Assembly: GCF_030272615.1 (NCBI RefSeq)
Contig: NC_081409.1
Location: 647,500,468 to 647,564,467 of the forward strand
Reading direction: 5' to 3'
Source of the DNA: Cryptomeria japonica
Taxonomy: Eukaryota > Streptophyta > Pinopsida > Cupressales > Cupressaceae
Length of the DNA: 64,000 bases
This document shows, in pieces, positions 52,520-63,164 of this stretch. A program made the position numbers and the translations under genes. Under the pieces are notes generated by a model. That model did not search any database, had not been told where the DNA came from, and saw only the letters and a program-made list of their open reading frames with translations. Each line of letters starts with the position of its first letter. Within the stretch, counting starts at the first letter, position 1.

Positions 52520-52780
52520 AAGTTGTGAAAGCCAGGTGGCGGGTACAGTCAGATGTCCAGCAGGCGGGTCCCAGTGAGGTGGCACCTAGGTGGCGATGAC
52601 ATGGCACTGAGGTGGTGTATGCATGGCGGCCAAGTGGCAGTGACAAAGCAGATGACGTGGCGGTGATGAGGTTTCATCCCATGTGGCGTCCGATCAACCC
52701 CATCGACCAATCAGAGGCCGCCATGTGGCAAAGAATCAGAGCACATATGGAGGCAAAAATCAAATTTAAAATGGATAAAT
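52520..52780 (+). promoter_or_regulatory. GC-rich promoter-like block with repeated GTGGC words
   Basis: About ten GTGGC/ATGGC words sit in ~200 bp, including GACGTGGC (52654-52661, an ACGT-core G-box-like site), followed by CCAAT at 52707-52711 and two ATGTGGC words. A/T-rich sequence starts just after. This looks like an upstream regulatory region and downstream promoter, perhaps of a long LTR. No TATA box is obvious. Confidence 0.35.
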
Positions 52781-54569
52781 GATATAGTTCTCACTATATT
52801 AAAATTCAAAAAATTTAAATGATTGAGCACAAATGGGGATTAATTCGCCTAGGGTCTAAATTTTGGCCAAAATATAAAGTATTATATATCGTCGGAAAGC
52901 TCTCAGAGTGAGGAATCCGATTATGAGGTTAATTTTGACAAATGTGGGATATTTTTGAATCAATTTCCATGAGAATGAAATTTAGTTAGAGAGGAGACAC
53001 TTGGCAATTCAGTTGCAGATTTGATTTGGTTCCCTCTCTCTTTTTATTCCGAATTCTTCTCAGTTGTAAGGGTTCCAGAAATTTGGAGAAATGCTCCAGA
53101 TTTGATGGCTTCCATTTTTTGAAGATCTTGACCCAAGTTTGTAAATGCTTCAATTTGGTTTCAGGGCATAGAGATTTCAATGAAGTGTTGTAAATGTGGT
53201 TTTAGTTGCAGGTCTTACTTGTGTCAGGCATGAGTAATTTCCCATGATATTGTCTCTGTGTATGCATTTAATTGTTATGAATTGAATCCTCAAGGAGGCT
53301 TATAATTTGTCATCTCAAGGAGATTGTATGATTGTTTGTAGGCATTCTTCAATGAAGAGTTTAAATTCTATAATCAGTCATAAACAATGGAATGTGTCCC
53401 AGATCTGATAATTTTATGAATGGATTGAGTAATGCATTAGTACAAGGTATTAGTGCAGGGATATGTGGTAAGGAAAAACAACTTGCATCTATGATTTATA
53501 TTTGTAGTTCTGTGTGTGACTCTACTGCCCAATGAACAAGGCACTGGTCTAACAGATTTGGGAATGGTCCCAGAACAACATTTTAAAAGATAAATCTATT
53601 TTCCCTTCATGTTTAGGGGTGTTTGTGTTCCATTCTTTCCAAGCTCTGTTTCATCCTATTGTTTGTACAGATCTAGCCAATCTGTAATGTTTCCTAATAT
53701 GTTGAGCTTGTGAAATGATCTATCTACTTAATGTTGATGCAGTTATGTGTCTGTAATTGTTGTATTTAGTGCATCAAAAGGGTGTCCCCCCCTAGGTCTA
53801 ACAGAACCTGAAGTGCAGGGGGATCAATTAGGGTCCTATGTTATGTTGTCCAAGCCCTGATGTGTTTTATAGACTGAAATTGGCCATTTCATAGAAAGAT
53901 TTGCAAGTGTTCTTGGGTTATCACTTTTGGTGAACAACAAGAGGGAAGAAAACCTCCGGTCTAGCCCAGATGCTTCAAGGATTAGAAAAATTAAGAATGC
54001 AATACAAAATGGAGATGCAAGATCACAAAAAGAACTTGTCCCAAATATTGAAGATAGTGTTTAGAAATCCTCTGTGTGAAGTTGAGCAGCTGGTTGCCCA
54101 TCTCTTGGGGTGATGGTGCCATTTGTGGGTGGAAATTCTTACAATTCCTAAAATACATGGTTAAGCATGCTCTGCTCCTTCTGCTGCACAAAATCTTGAG
54201 AAAAACTTTCTCCAAAATGTTAGGACAAGGAAAACTAAACAGGAAACTTATACAATATATCATACTTGCCTGGATGGTCACCCTGTTAGGATACACAGCT
54301 CAAAATATTAGTCTCAAAAGGAACAAACTCCAAATACATAATGCGAGAATGATTACCCATCAAAGAGCATAAACTCAATAAATATTTACAAGGCAGATTC
54401 CATAAATTTTTTTGCAGAGGGATCGTTGGGAGCTACCATCCTAAGAAAATGGTTTGAGAGCCATCAAGGCCCTTATTGAGTGTAATGGGAAAGCCTTAAG
54501 TATATCAAGCATGCCCTTAAGAATTTTGGTAAATCCTTGAAAATTCCACCGACATCAGAAACCTAAAAC
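52781..54569. other. Unidentified block, possible leader or LTR remainder
   Basis: No domain recognised on either strand. T-rich and moderately A/T-rich; short open frames (for example minus 54296-53991) show no motif. It may be the transcribed part of a non-autonomous LTR element whose promoter is at 52.5-52.8 kb. Confidence 0.3.
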
Positions 54570-56520
54570 TTATCGCCCAAACCAAAGCCATCAGATGTAC
54601 ACATTAACCTCTCCCCGAAAGATCTAGTTTTACCGAAATGGTACACTTGTTGAATCGCAGAGACCTGACGATGATTCATCAATAAGATGATTTATCGAAT
54701 AGACTTGGGCCTCGATGAACTTCAAAAGGGACTTATCGAGAGCGTTATTTTCATCGATAGAAGGGAAATTGAGGAAACCAAAGGAGGTTCCTTCGATGAA
54801 GCAAGGCTACCGAAGAAACTACGGTATTGGTCACCGAAGAAGATAGTTCTACCAAAATGATGAGATCAAAGAAACTGGGGAAAGTTTCATCGATAGGACA
54901 ATTCAAGAGAAGAAGGGTGTCGAAGAGATACTAAGGATATTGGCCAACAATGACAGTTTCATCGAAAGGCAAAGGGTCGATAAAACATAAGAGATTTTCA
55001 TCAATATGAAAAGGGTATCTAGGAAAAGGGAGCATCGATGAACTCTAAAGGGACTCATCAAAAGAAATGATTCCCCCGAAAGAGGATATCGAAGAAAGTA
55101 GAGACGGTATTCGTCAATGGGAAAAGGCTGCTGAGGAAATAATACCATTGACGCAACATGAAGGAAGCTTACCAAAAGAAGCGTTCTTATTGAAAGAATG
55201 ATATCGATCAAATAGAAGGAGGCTACATCGATTAAGGATATCAATAAGAATATGAGTTTCAAGGAGGCTAAAAGACAAGTTACCGATGTGTGGTTTTATT
55301 GATGCAACTTTATCGAGGAGGGTTACTGATGAGCTCATCGATGAGAAAATGAAATCATCAAAAGAAAGATGGCCTCGATGAAACAACAGACCCATTCATC
55401 GAAGGAGTGTAGTGATGTCGATAGAGAAGGTGTTTTGATGGAAGGATAAAGGAAGTCACCAAAGCCCAAGGTTTCTATGACATAAAGATATCCGGATTCA
55501 AATAGTATTGATGAGACCCAATGATGTCTCATTGATATAGAAGGGTCATCGAAGAAAGGAAATGTCAATGAACTTCAGACAGGACTATCGAAGATGGTAA
55601 TTCCATCGACAAAAGATACCGAGGAAAGTGGAGATGGTTTTAATCATCAGGAAAAGGTGTATCGAGGAGATAATACCATCGGTACTAAGGGACTCACCGA
55701 AAGAAACATTCTCATTGAAAGAAAAAGTTTGATCAGACAAAAAAGAAGTTACATCAACAAAAGATATCGATGAGGAGATAGGTTTCGAGGAGGCTAAAAG
55801 ACCTGTCTCCAATATGCATTGTTTTGTCGATACCACTTTATTGGTGGAAGATGATAGGAGAGGATGGAAAGGCTTTAGTGAGACAATAGATCCATTCATC
55901 GACAGACATAGTGATATCAATGGAAGAGGTATTTCAGTGGAAATGTAAAGGAGGTCACCAAAGCCCAAGGTTTCTTTGACATAAAGATATCCGGATTCAA
56001 ATAGTATCGATGAGACCCAACGATATCTCATCGATATATAAGGGCCATCGAAGAAACGAAATGTTGATTAAATTCAGAGGGGACTCATCGAAGACAGTAA
56101 ATCCATTGACAAAAGATATCGAGGAAAGCAGAGAGGTTTTCATCGATGGGAAAAGGTCTTCGAGGAGATAATACCAATGGTGCAAAGGGACTTCACCGAA
56201 AGAAACATTCTCATTAAAAGGAAAAGGTCGATTAGACAAAAAGAAGTTACATCGACAAAAGATATCAATGAGGAAATAGGTTTCGAGGAGGCTAAAGGGC
56301 ATGTCTCTGACATGCGTTGTTTCGCCGATACAACTTTATTGGTGGAAGACGACAATAGAGGATAAAGAAAGGCTTCGGTGAGACAATAGATCCATTCATC
56401 GATGGGGCATAGTAGTATCGATGGAAGAATTATTTTGGTGGAAAACTAAAGGAGGTCGTCGAAGCCCGAGGTTTCTTCGACATAAAACCCGATGGATATC
56501 AAATAGGTAACGATGAGGAG
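54570..56520. repeat. Tandem array of a ~500-bp unit rich in ATCGA/TCGAT
   Basis: Two well-matched units and partial ones: AAAGCCCAAGG markers at 55461, 55960 and (diverged) 56461, and GAGGAGGCTAAA-type markers at 55260, 55786 and 56284, so spacing is ~500 bp. An older, more diverged unit covers 54660-55260. The words ATCGA, CATCGAT and GATATCGA are strikingly frequent. Minus-strand open frames of up to 148 codons repeat with the unit but have no recognised domain. Confidence 0.75.
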
Positions 56521-56907
56521 GCAGCCCTAGCGACTGAATACAGTATTCGGATGAATGAAGGAAATACTTTATCAAAGTGATATTCGAAACAACAGTGATA
56601 GTGAACGGTTATGTGTTGAAAAGCCAATATTTAAATTGAATGCTTGCCTGAGTATCTATACAAAAATACAGGGGGTGGGAAGAGGAATAAATAAGGGGGT
56701 TAAAATAGAGTTTGGGTAGGAGAAACATAAGGGGATGAAAGGAGGAATATGCTAACAACCACTTAGGACATGAAAACAAAAGAGGGGGTTGCCTCAAGGT
56801 GGCATAGATAGGAGATTGATACCATCGACTCCCAAGTTGGCCAACTAATCCACTCTCTTATTGCCCTCCCTATAGATATGATTGACCGTGAACCTATCAA
56901 AATCTCT
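56521..56907 (-). other. LINE sequence after ORF2
   Basis: Minus-strand sequence following RNase H. It is C/T-rich (ACCCCCTTATTTATTCC) and probably the start of the LINE 3' UTR before the inserted material. Confidence 0.45.
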
Positions 56908-57351
56908 TCACAAGTCAAGAGCTTTTGACAGCAAAGTATTTAGTATCCAATTAGGCATACTACCTTTCCTCAGAGCATTGACAATTATAGCTGAATCTCC
57001 TTCAATTTCCAAGTTCTTAGATCCTAGTTTCCTGCATAAATGTAGACCCTCCACTAGGGCCATAAGTTCCACCCAATTGTTGGTGTTGATGCCAACTGGA
57101 GAGGCAAGGGTTGCTAGTTCCTTGCCTTCCCAATTATGCACAACACATCTGATCCATGCTTGCCCTGGGTTGCCACGGGATGCCCCATCAAAGTTTATCT
57201 TCAACCACCCTTCACTCAGGGGTTGCCATCTACATGCTTCCCTTGATCGTAGACTTGCAAAAGGACCCTCTCCTAAAAAGGGAGGAAAGGATAAGCCTTC
57301 CCAGTGTTTTTTCATCTTTTCATCCCAATGAGTGATAGAGGCATTCTTCAA
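56908..57351 (-). CDS. LINE ORF2 C-terminus: RNase H
   Basis: An open minus-strand frame of 147 codons with the plant LINE-type RNase H: KINFDGASRGNPGQAWIRCV (first Asp), NNWVELMALVEGLHLCRKLG (Glu) and EIEGDSAIIVNALRKGSM (second Asp). All three visible acidic residues are kept. Such domains follow the RT and zinc-binding region in many plant L1 LINEs and also occur as host RNase H-like pseudogenes; the contiguous RT upstream assigns it to the LINE. Confidence 0.8.
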   Translation of the reverse strand: MKNASITHWDEKMKKHWEGLSFPPFLGEGPFASLRSREACRWQPLSEGWLKINFDGASRGNPGQAWIRCVVHNWEGKELATLASPVGINTNNWVELMALVEGLHLCRKLGSKNLEIEGDSAIIVNALRKGSMPNWILNTLLSKALDL

Positions 57352-58366
57352 TGTGCCTGATGACAGTCAGTTGTTCATGAGCTCAATGATAGCTGACTCT
57401 ATCCTGTTAATGATTCTAGGAACCTCTAGTTTTTTCATTCTTAAAGAGACGTCTATTTCTCTCCTTCCATAGTTCCCACATAATGGAAGAAGGAAGAGCT
57501 ATCCATAAACCTTCAAAGAGACAACCACACTTGAGGAAAGGCCATGCCTTGAGCATTCCAAAGATGGTGTGGGGGAAGGTCATAGACCATTCAAGTTTGT
57601 TGGTGAATCAGATCCAGCATTTGTGAGAAAAGGGGCAGTTAAGGAGGATATGATTGGTGTCTTCCTCCTCTGCCTCACAGAGAGGACATCTACTAGGGCC
57701 CTCATACCCCATCCTCCTGAATTTGTCCGCAGTTAGGAGATTATTCTAAATTGCAAGCCAAGAGAAGATGCCTTCCTTTGGCAAACAATATTTATCCGAA
57801 GATAGTTTCAAGGGAAGCTCAGTCGTAGGTCTTAAAAATGCTTTGGAGATGTGAGAGTACCCATCCCTAGAGTTGTATTCCCCATTTAGGGAACTATCCC
57901 ATATGAGCTTATCCTCTTCATGACTAAAGACTATGTTCCTTGATTTGAGAATGGTCATAAGAATATGTTTGTCTCTTTCCAGGATAACCTCATTTACCTT
58001 CTCGATCCACTGCCAACAAACCCCATCCTCTAAAGGGGAAATATAGTTGTTTAATAGGGGGCCTCTGTGAGATTCCAGAAGGAAACGAGTAGCACCGAAG
58101 TCATGGATTTTATCAATGGCCTTATACCCACCCCATGAATCAGACCAGAAAAGGGCTTTATCCCCAGATCCTAGGTTCCAGGTAAGTCTGTCAGAGATAA
58201 TCCTCCTACAATCTAGCATGAAATTCCATAGGCAGGACCCTCTAGGGGGGTTGTTTTCTCTGAAGATTTGGATAGGATCCCCACCATTGAGGTATTTGAG
58301 GTGTAGTAGATGAGCCCATTTGAGGTGGGGGGATCTGAACAATCTCCAGATCAACTTGGCACCCAA
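57352..58366 (-). pseudogene. LINE ORF2 zinc-binding region (zf-RVT)
   Basis: The frame 58366-57746 has GAKLIWRLFRSPHLKWAHLL, NLGSGDKALFWSDSWGG and LSSDKYCLPKEGIFSWLAI, the connection after plant LINE RT. After a stop, minus-strand CPLCEAEEEDTNHILLNCPF (about 57690-57630) is the zf-RVT zinc motif (C-x2-C-x7-H-x4-C). Then ELWKERNRRLFKNEK leads to RNase H. It binds nucleic acid in the retrotransposition complex. At least three stops break it. Confidence 0.8.
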
Positions 58367-58381
58367 GGCTCTACCCTGATC

Positions 58382-60105
58382 TCAGAGATTTTCAATGCCA
58401 ACTCCACCTTCTTCCTTGGGTTTGCATATCTTATCCCAAGATATGAGAGATATTTTCTGGTTGACATTAGTACCTTGCCAAAAAAAGGTCCTAAGATGTT
58501 TGTTGAACTCGACAAGTTTGGAAGAAGATAGATGTTGACAGGAGAGCTGGTAGATGGGCATGGCTGACAAGACCGATCTTACCAATGTTGCCCTACCCGC
58601 AGAAGAGAGCCATTTTCCTTTCCATGAGTTAATCCTAGACTTGATTTTATCCACCAAGTTGTCGTATAATTTTGAGGGTCTCCTCCCTTTGTCAAGGGGG
58701 ATGCCTAGATATTTGCAAGGGAGGGTACCTTGACTAATCTCCAAGACATTGCAAATCTCCTTTCCTAAAGTTGGATCTATGTTGAACATAAAAACTGTAG
58801 ATTTAGCCACATTCACCTCTTGACCCGAGGCCAACATATAGGACTTGAGGATGCCTTTGAAGGAACTTGCTTCTCTCAAACTTCCTTGCCCAAAAAGCAT
58901 CGTGTTGTCAACAAATTGCTGATGGGTGAAAGGAGGGAGGCCGCTAGTGATGGGGATTCCTTGGATCCCACCCTCCTCTTTGGCTTTAGAAATGGCTCTA
59001 CCAAGAGCTTTAGCCATGATGATGAAGAGGAAGGGGGACATTGGATCTCCTTGTCTGAGCCCTCTCGAGCTGCTGAAGAAACCTTCCGATGAACCATTAA
59101 CCATAACAGAGAATTTAGGGGTGGAAATACATTCAAAGATTAGATTGATCCAGGATTTGGAAAATCCAAAGGCCTCCAAGCATTTACATAGGAAGCACCA
59201 ATAAACTTTGTCATAAGCTTTACTAATGTCTAATTTGACTAGCATGCTTGGAGCCCTGTTGAGCTGGACCGAATGAATGGCCTCTTGGGCGATAATAACC
59301 CCATCATAGATTGATCTATCCACTACGAAGCCAGTTTGTTCTTCACTGATGATAATGGGGAGTAGATTTTGAAGTCTAGCTGTTAGGGTTTTGGTAAGGA
59401 GTTTATACAAAGTATTGCAAAGGGATATTGGTCTAAAGTCATTAAAGCTTTTGGGATTTTCTCTTTTGGGAATGAGAACTAGGAAGGTGTTGTTGATTTC
59501 TTTGAGAATCTTACCAGAGTTCCTAACTCCTTCTAAGGCATCTGTGATCTCTGTCCCCATAAAACCCCAATGTTTTTGGAAAAAGATGGTGAGGAAGCCA
59601 TCCAGACCCAGAGCCTTGTCCGGATTCATCCTCATAAGGAGAGATTTAACCTCCTCCACAGCGAATTTTTTAACAGGATTTTATTGTGGTCATCGTTAAT
59701 GAGTTTTGGAAGATTCTTGATGATGTTGAGTTGTCCCCTAAGGTTGGAGCCTTCAGGATTGTTTAAGATTTTATCAAAGAACCTTACTACCTCAGAGGCA
59801 ACATCATCTGATTTAGATAGGATGGAGCCTTGGCAGTTCTTGATTTTAGAAATACGATTGACCCCACGCCTCTGCTTGGTGCTATTATAGAAGAACTTAG
59901 TATTTCGGTCCACATAACTTAACCAGGTCTCCCTTGATTTTTGTTTCCAGAAGATTTCTTCATTAGATAGAATCTTTTCATACTCAGAGAGTAGAGCCTT
60001 TTCCTTAAGGAAGAGAGGTTCATCCATTCCCTTCTCAAGAACCTCCATGTTAACAATCTTAAAATCATTTTCAATTAAGAGTTTTTTAATCAAAAATATT
60101 GCCAA
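58382..60105 (-). pseudogene. LINE ORF2 reverse transcriptase with altered active site
   Basis: The main frame (59659-58382, 425 codons) holds the LINE RT: MNPDKALGLDGFLTIFFQKH, LIPKRENPKSFNDFRPISLC, SEEQTGFVVDRSIYDGVI, VKLDISKAYDKVYW (first Asp), SSRGLRQGDPMSPFLFIIM and CKYLGIPLDKG. The active-site box reads HQQFVDNTMLFG: FADD is expected, so the second Asp is Asn and Ala is Val. The enzyme is probably dead. The upstream piece 60105-59632 has NFF-linker motifs (SRETWLSYVDRNTKFFYN, FFDKILNNPEG), offset by a frameshift near 59650. Confidence 0.88.
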
Positions 60106-60219
60106 AATTAATCTGGTTCCATTCTAGGAGCTTCCTTTTGATAAGCTTTAACTTATTTGCAACAATAAACATCTTCGAACCAGAGAAGACATAGCTTCTC
60201 CACCAATCCTCCATTAAAA

Positions 60220-60993
60220 TTAAAAGGTTATCATCTCTAAACCACATGCTCTCAAACTTAAAGGGGCATTTATTAGGGGAGTGGTCAGATAATAAGTTAA
60301 GTTGGAGTGAAAATGATCAAAACCTGATAACGGGAGAGGCTTTGCATTCAAGGAGTAATTAAGCTCCATGAGCTCCCCATGGATAAAGAACCTGTCTAAT
60401 TTCTCAGTGATGTTACAGAAACCAGACCTTCTATTGTTCCAGGTGAAGGCATTATCTGCCATCTGGATTTCCAACAGGGAATTCCTATTGATCCAATTAT
60501 TGAAATCTACAGCCACGGGAGGGAGTTTGCTGCTCCCTCCCCTTTTGTCTACAATCTTAGTGATAGCGTTGAAGTCTCCACCAATGATGCATACATCATT
60601 TGGGAAGCTTCTAAGGAAAAGCTCAAGTTCCATCCACACCCTAGCCTTATCCCTATTCTAGATAGGGCCATAAACATTTATCAGTTTGAACCTAAGGTTA
60701 TATTTATAGCTTACAACTTCTCCTCCTAACCAGTTTTGCTTAATCTATAAAGGCGTAAACGAGATGAATCTAGAGTCCCAAATGATAGCTAAACCCCCTG
60801 AGGCCCCTATGGCAGGCGAATGCTTTAGCTGTCTAACGCCTAGCTTTTTCTCAAAAATGAGAATCTCATAGGAGTTCATTTTAGTTTCTTGGATTAACAT
60901 TATGTTTGGTCTAGAATCAGAGATGCGGTGCTTTAAGATGTGATGTTTGTTAGGGGCATTCAGACCCCTAACATTCCATGTAATGATTTTCAT
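60220..60993 (-). pseudogene. LINE ORF2 N-terminus: apurinic-like endonuclease
   Basis: The ATG at 60993 starts MKIITWNVRGLNAPNKHHIL, the first motif of the exonuclease-endonuclease-phosphatase fold, with IQETKMN (catalytic Glu), GGLAIIWDSRF, then after a stop FPNDVCIIGGDFNAIT (catalytic Asp/Asn) and NITEKLDRFFI. The last motif, normally S-D-H, is degraded (SGFDHFHS). The enzyme nicks target DNA to prime reverse transcription. ORF2 starts four bases inside the end of ORF1. Confidence 0.85.
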
Positions 60994-63111
60994 GGCTTTA
61001 TGGGGAGGAACTTCCCCTCCCCTACATTAAAAAGATTAGATATTTTAGACTGACCCCTAGCTTCTCCAGCCTTAGATCTTAGTTTAGCAAGGGATCTCCT
61101 ACCCCTTTTCTTACTAATTTTGGCATAGTCAGGAGAATCTTTGCTTATATCAGAGCTGAGAATGCCTAGAGTGTTTGGGTTATCATTTTCTAAGTTGTCT
61201 ATAGCTACAAAAAGTTCATCTATTTCTAAGTCGACTCTGGCAATATCCACTAGATTTTTGACATAGAAATCCCTTTGTCTTTCCAATTACTCATCATCAC
61301 AATTTCATCCACCAATTGATCCATAAGGTCGTTAACTACTTCTTCCCCTACAAAATTGGCAATGATCTTAACTTCCCTAGCAACTCGATCACTCTCAGAT
61401 TCTAAAAATGACTCTAAAACAACATTCAGAGATGGAGGGTAGACATCTGTCACCTCTAAGGTCTCCATACTTGAGACTTGAGATATTGGTTGACCCTGGA
61501 CTGATGCCATACCTAGATTCAGGGGAAGACTATTTTTCTCTGATTGTGTAGAGGAGGAGGTGAGTACCCTTAAAGGGGAAGATCTTGAGGGGCTCACCCT
61601 TTCTGGAGGGATGAGAGAGAAAGATGAAGGCAAAATAGATAATCCGAGCTGCTCTTCCTGAGGGAGCATCTCACGGATTTCACCTTCTTCTAGGTCTCGA
61701 TCCCCAGGAAATGCAGCAGCTAACTGTGGTTTAATAGATGGCAAAGGAGGAGGAGGGGGGCTAGATATCTTAACAGGAGGGCAATAAAAGGCAAATAGCC
61801 TTTGAAGGTAAAACCCCCTCCTTCCACAAATCTGAATGGGGCACTATTAGATTTGAGGACCAGTTCGGGGAAAGGTTTCTCAAAGGGGATCTTCCTCAAC
61901 ATAGTATCTTTGAAAGAACCATTATAAAAGGCCAGTTCTAGGGTTAAGTAGAGCTTGTCGCATTTCACTGTTATGGGCTCTAAAGATTTAATATTAATAT
62001 TCATATTAACAATCAAAACCTAGTTAAAGAAGCTTAGAGTTGATTTCTTAACTTCTACAAATTTGCCTATTTTGTTTCCTATTATTCTTAAAAACTCATT
62101 ATTTCGCAATTCTACAGGGAAATTATCAAGTGAAATTGCTCTGTTAACCATGTAGGAATTGAATTGAGATAGCAAAAAGAGGGGTTGCCATTCTCGGTAA
62201 TCAAACCCTAGGCCCTTGAATGTTAATATATCCCCGTTAAGCAAAGAATTTCTCAAACTCTGATTACCAGATTCAATAGCTAAGAAACTGTCAAGAAGGC
62301 TATCAATTTTTACCTAGTTATTGAGAGAATCCAGCACCTAGTTAGCAATTTGATCCACCGGGATCCCCCAACCTTTCCACTGAGCAAAGATCATTCGGTC
62401 GTTGCAATGCATTTGATATCTTACCTGAGTATGGGTGTCAATATCAATGACCAGCCTATTAGGGTTAGCTGGAGGCTTTGAGGGTAAAATTGACTTACGA
62501 TGCTTAACCTCCTCTAAAATGTGATGATTCATGGAAGGGTGATAGTGCAGGGAGATCATGATCTTTGATAATTTACCCACGGATATCCGAGGAGCAGAGA
62601 AAATCTATGACTGGCTAGGTTTTACAAAACCCTCCTCCTGACAGTGATTGGGATTCGGCTTAAGGTAGTTTGGTTGCCTTGATGCTCTGTTATTTTTATG
62701 GCTCACCAAATGCCAATCTCGATCCCAGCCCTTACAAAGAGGAGGGGGAGCCCTAACCATATTAGCCATAGAGTATTTAGTTTTTGCAAAGAAGGCTTCT
62801 TGAGTGCGCGTCTGAGATATAACCTTGCCAGAATCCTTAGTCCTAGGACCCCTTAGAACCCTAGCTGCCTCCTTGTATCTTTGATTCAGAGAAACTGGGA
62901 TGGAATTTTCTCCCGTGGCATAGGTATTTAGGGCCTCGAATCTATTTACAGATCCCACCTTGTTACTGTGGGCGAATTTTTTAGGTTGTCCTACTTGCCA
63001 TGGGGAGTGCTTGGTGATTCCAATAATTTTCTTCTACCTTGATACTTTTGAATTTGCAGTCGCATTTTTCTTTAATCCACTTTTCGTGGATCCAAAAATT
63101 TGCAGAGCCAT
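60990..63111 (-). pseudogene. LINE ORF1 (Gag-like RNA-binding protein)
   Basis: The minus-strand ATG at 63111, ~40 bp from the element 5' end, opens MALQIFGSTKSGLKKNATAN. Pieces continue through 62958-62605, 62580-62338 (KWGWGIPVDQIAN-type), 62256-62020, 62016-61720, 61744-61250 and 61286-60990, separated by stops and shifts. Segments such as GLGFDYREWQPLFLLSQFNS and NNEFLRIIGNKIGKFVEVKK resemble the DUF4283 region of plant LINE ORF1. The acidic middle and the basic C-terminus (KKRGRRSLAKLRSKAGEARG) follow. No zinc knuckle was found. The last frame ends in TGA overlapping the ORF2 ATG. Confidence 0.75.
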
Positions 63112-63151
63112 GATTCAGAACAAACAATAGATATTTTTTTAATGGCTTAAT
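63112..63151 (-). other. LINE 5' end
   Basis: About 40 bp between the ORF1 ATG and the 13-bp target duplication at 63152-63164. So short a leader could mean 5' truncation, or that the promoter lies inside ORF1. Confidence 0.5.
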
Positions 63152-63164
63152 AGTTGAGTAATTT
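63152..63164. repeat. Right target-site duplication of the LINE
   Basis: AGTTGAGTAATTT, same as 49414-49426. It is followed by ATTTAATCAAATAG, matching the A/T-rich style of the left flank. Confidence 0.75.

Larger units (their letters stand above)
49427..63151 (-). mobile_element. L1-type LINE on the minus strand, with ~7 kb of extra sequence before its 3' end
   Basis: ORF1 (63111-60990) and ORF2 (60993-56908: endonuclease, RT, zinc-binding and RNase H) are typical of plant L1 LINEs. A LINE-like 3' end is at 49427-49480: minus strand AATAAAATTCTTTGGCC ... CCTTTTATCG followed by an A-rich tail. The 13-bp duplication at both outer ends supports a single insertion. Between ORF2 and that end are ~7.4 kb, far more than a LINE 3' UTR; most is probably one or more later insertions. 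Confidence 0.75.

Noticed and set aside
55585-56031. 148-codon minus-strand frame in the ~500-bp array as a gene
   Set aside because: It repeats with the array unit, breaks at each unit edge and has no domain; a by-product of the repeat is likelier.
56908-57351. RNase H-like frame as a host gene
   Set aside because: It follows the LINE RT and zinc-binding region on the same strand, so it is the LINE ORF2 end.
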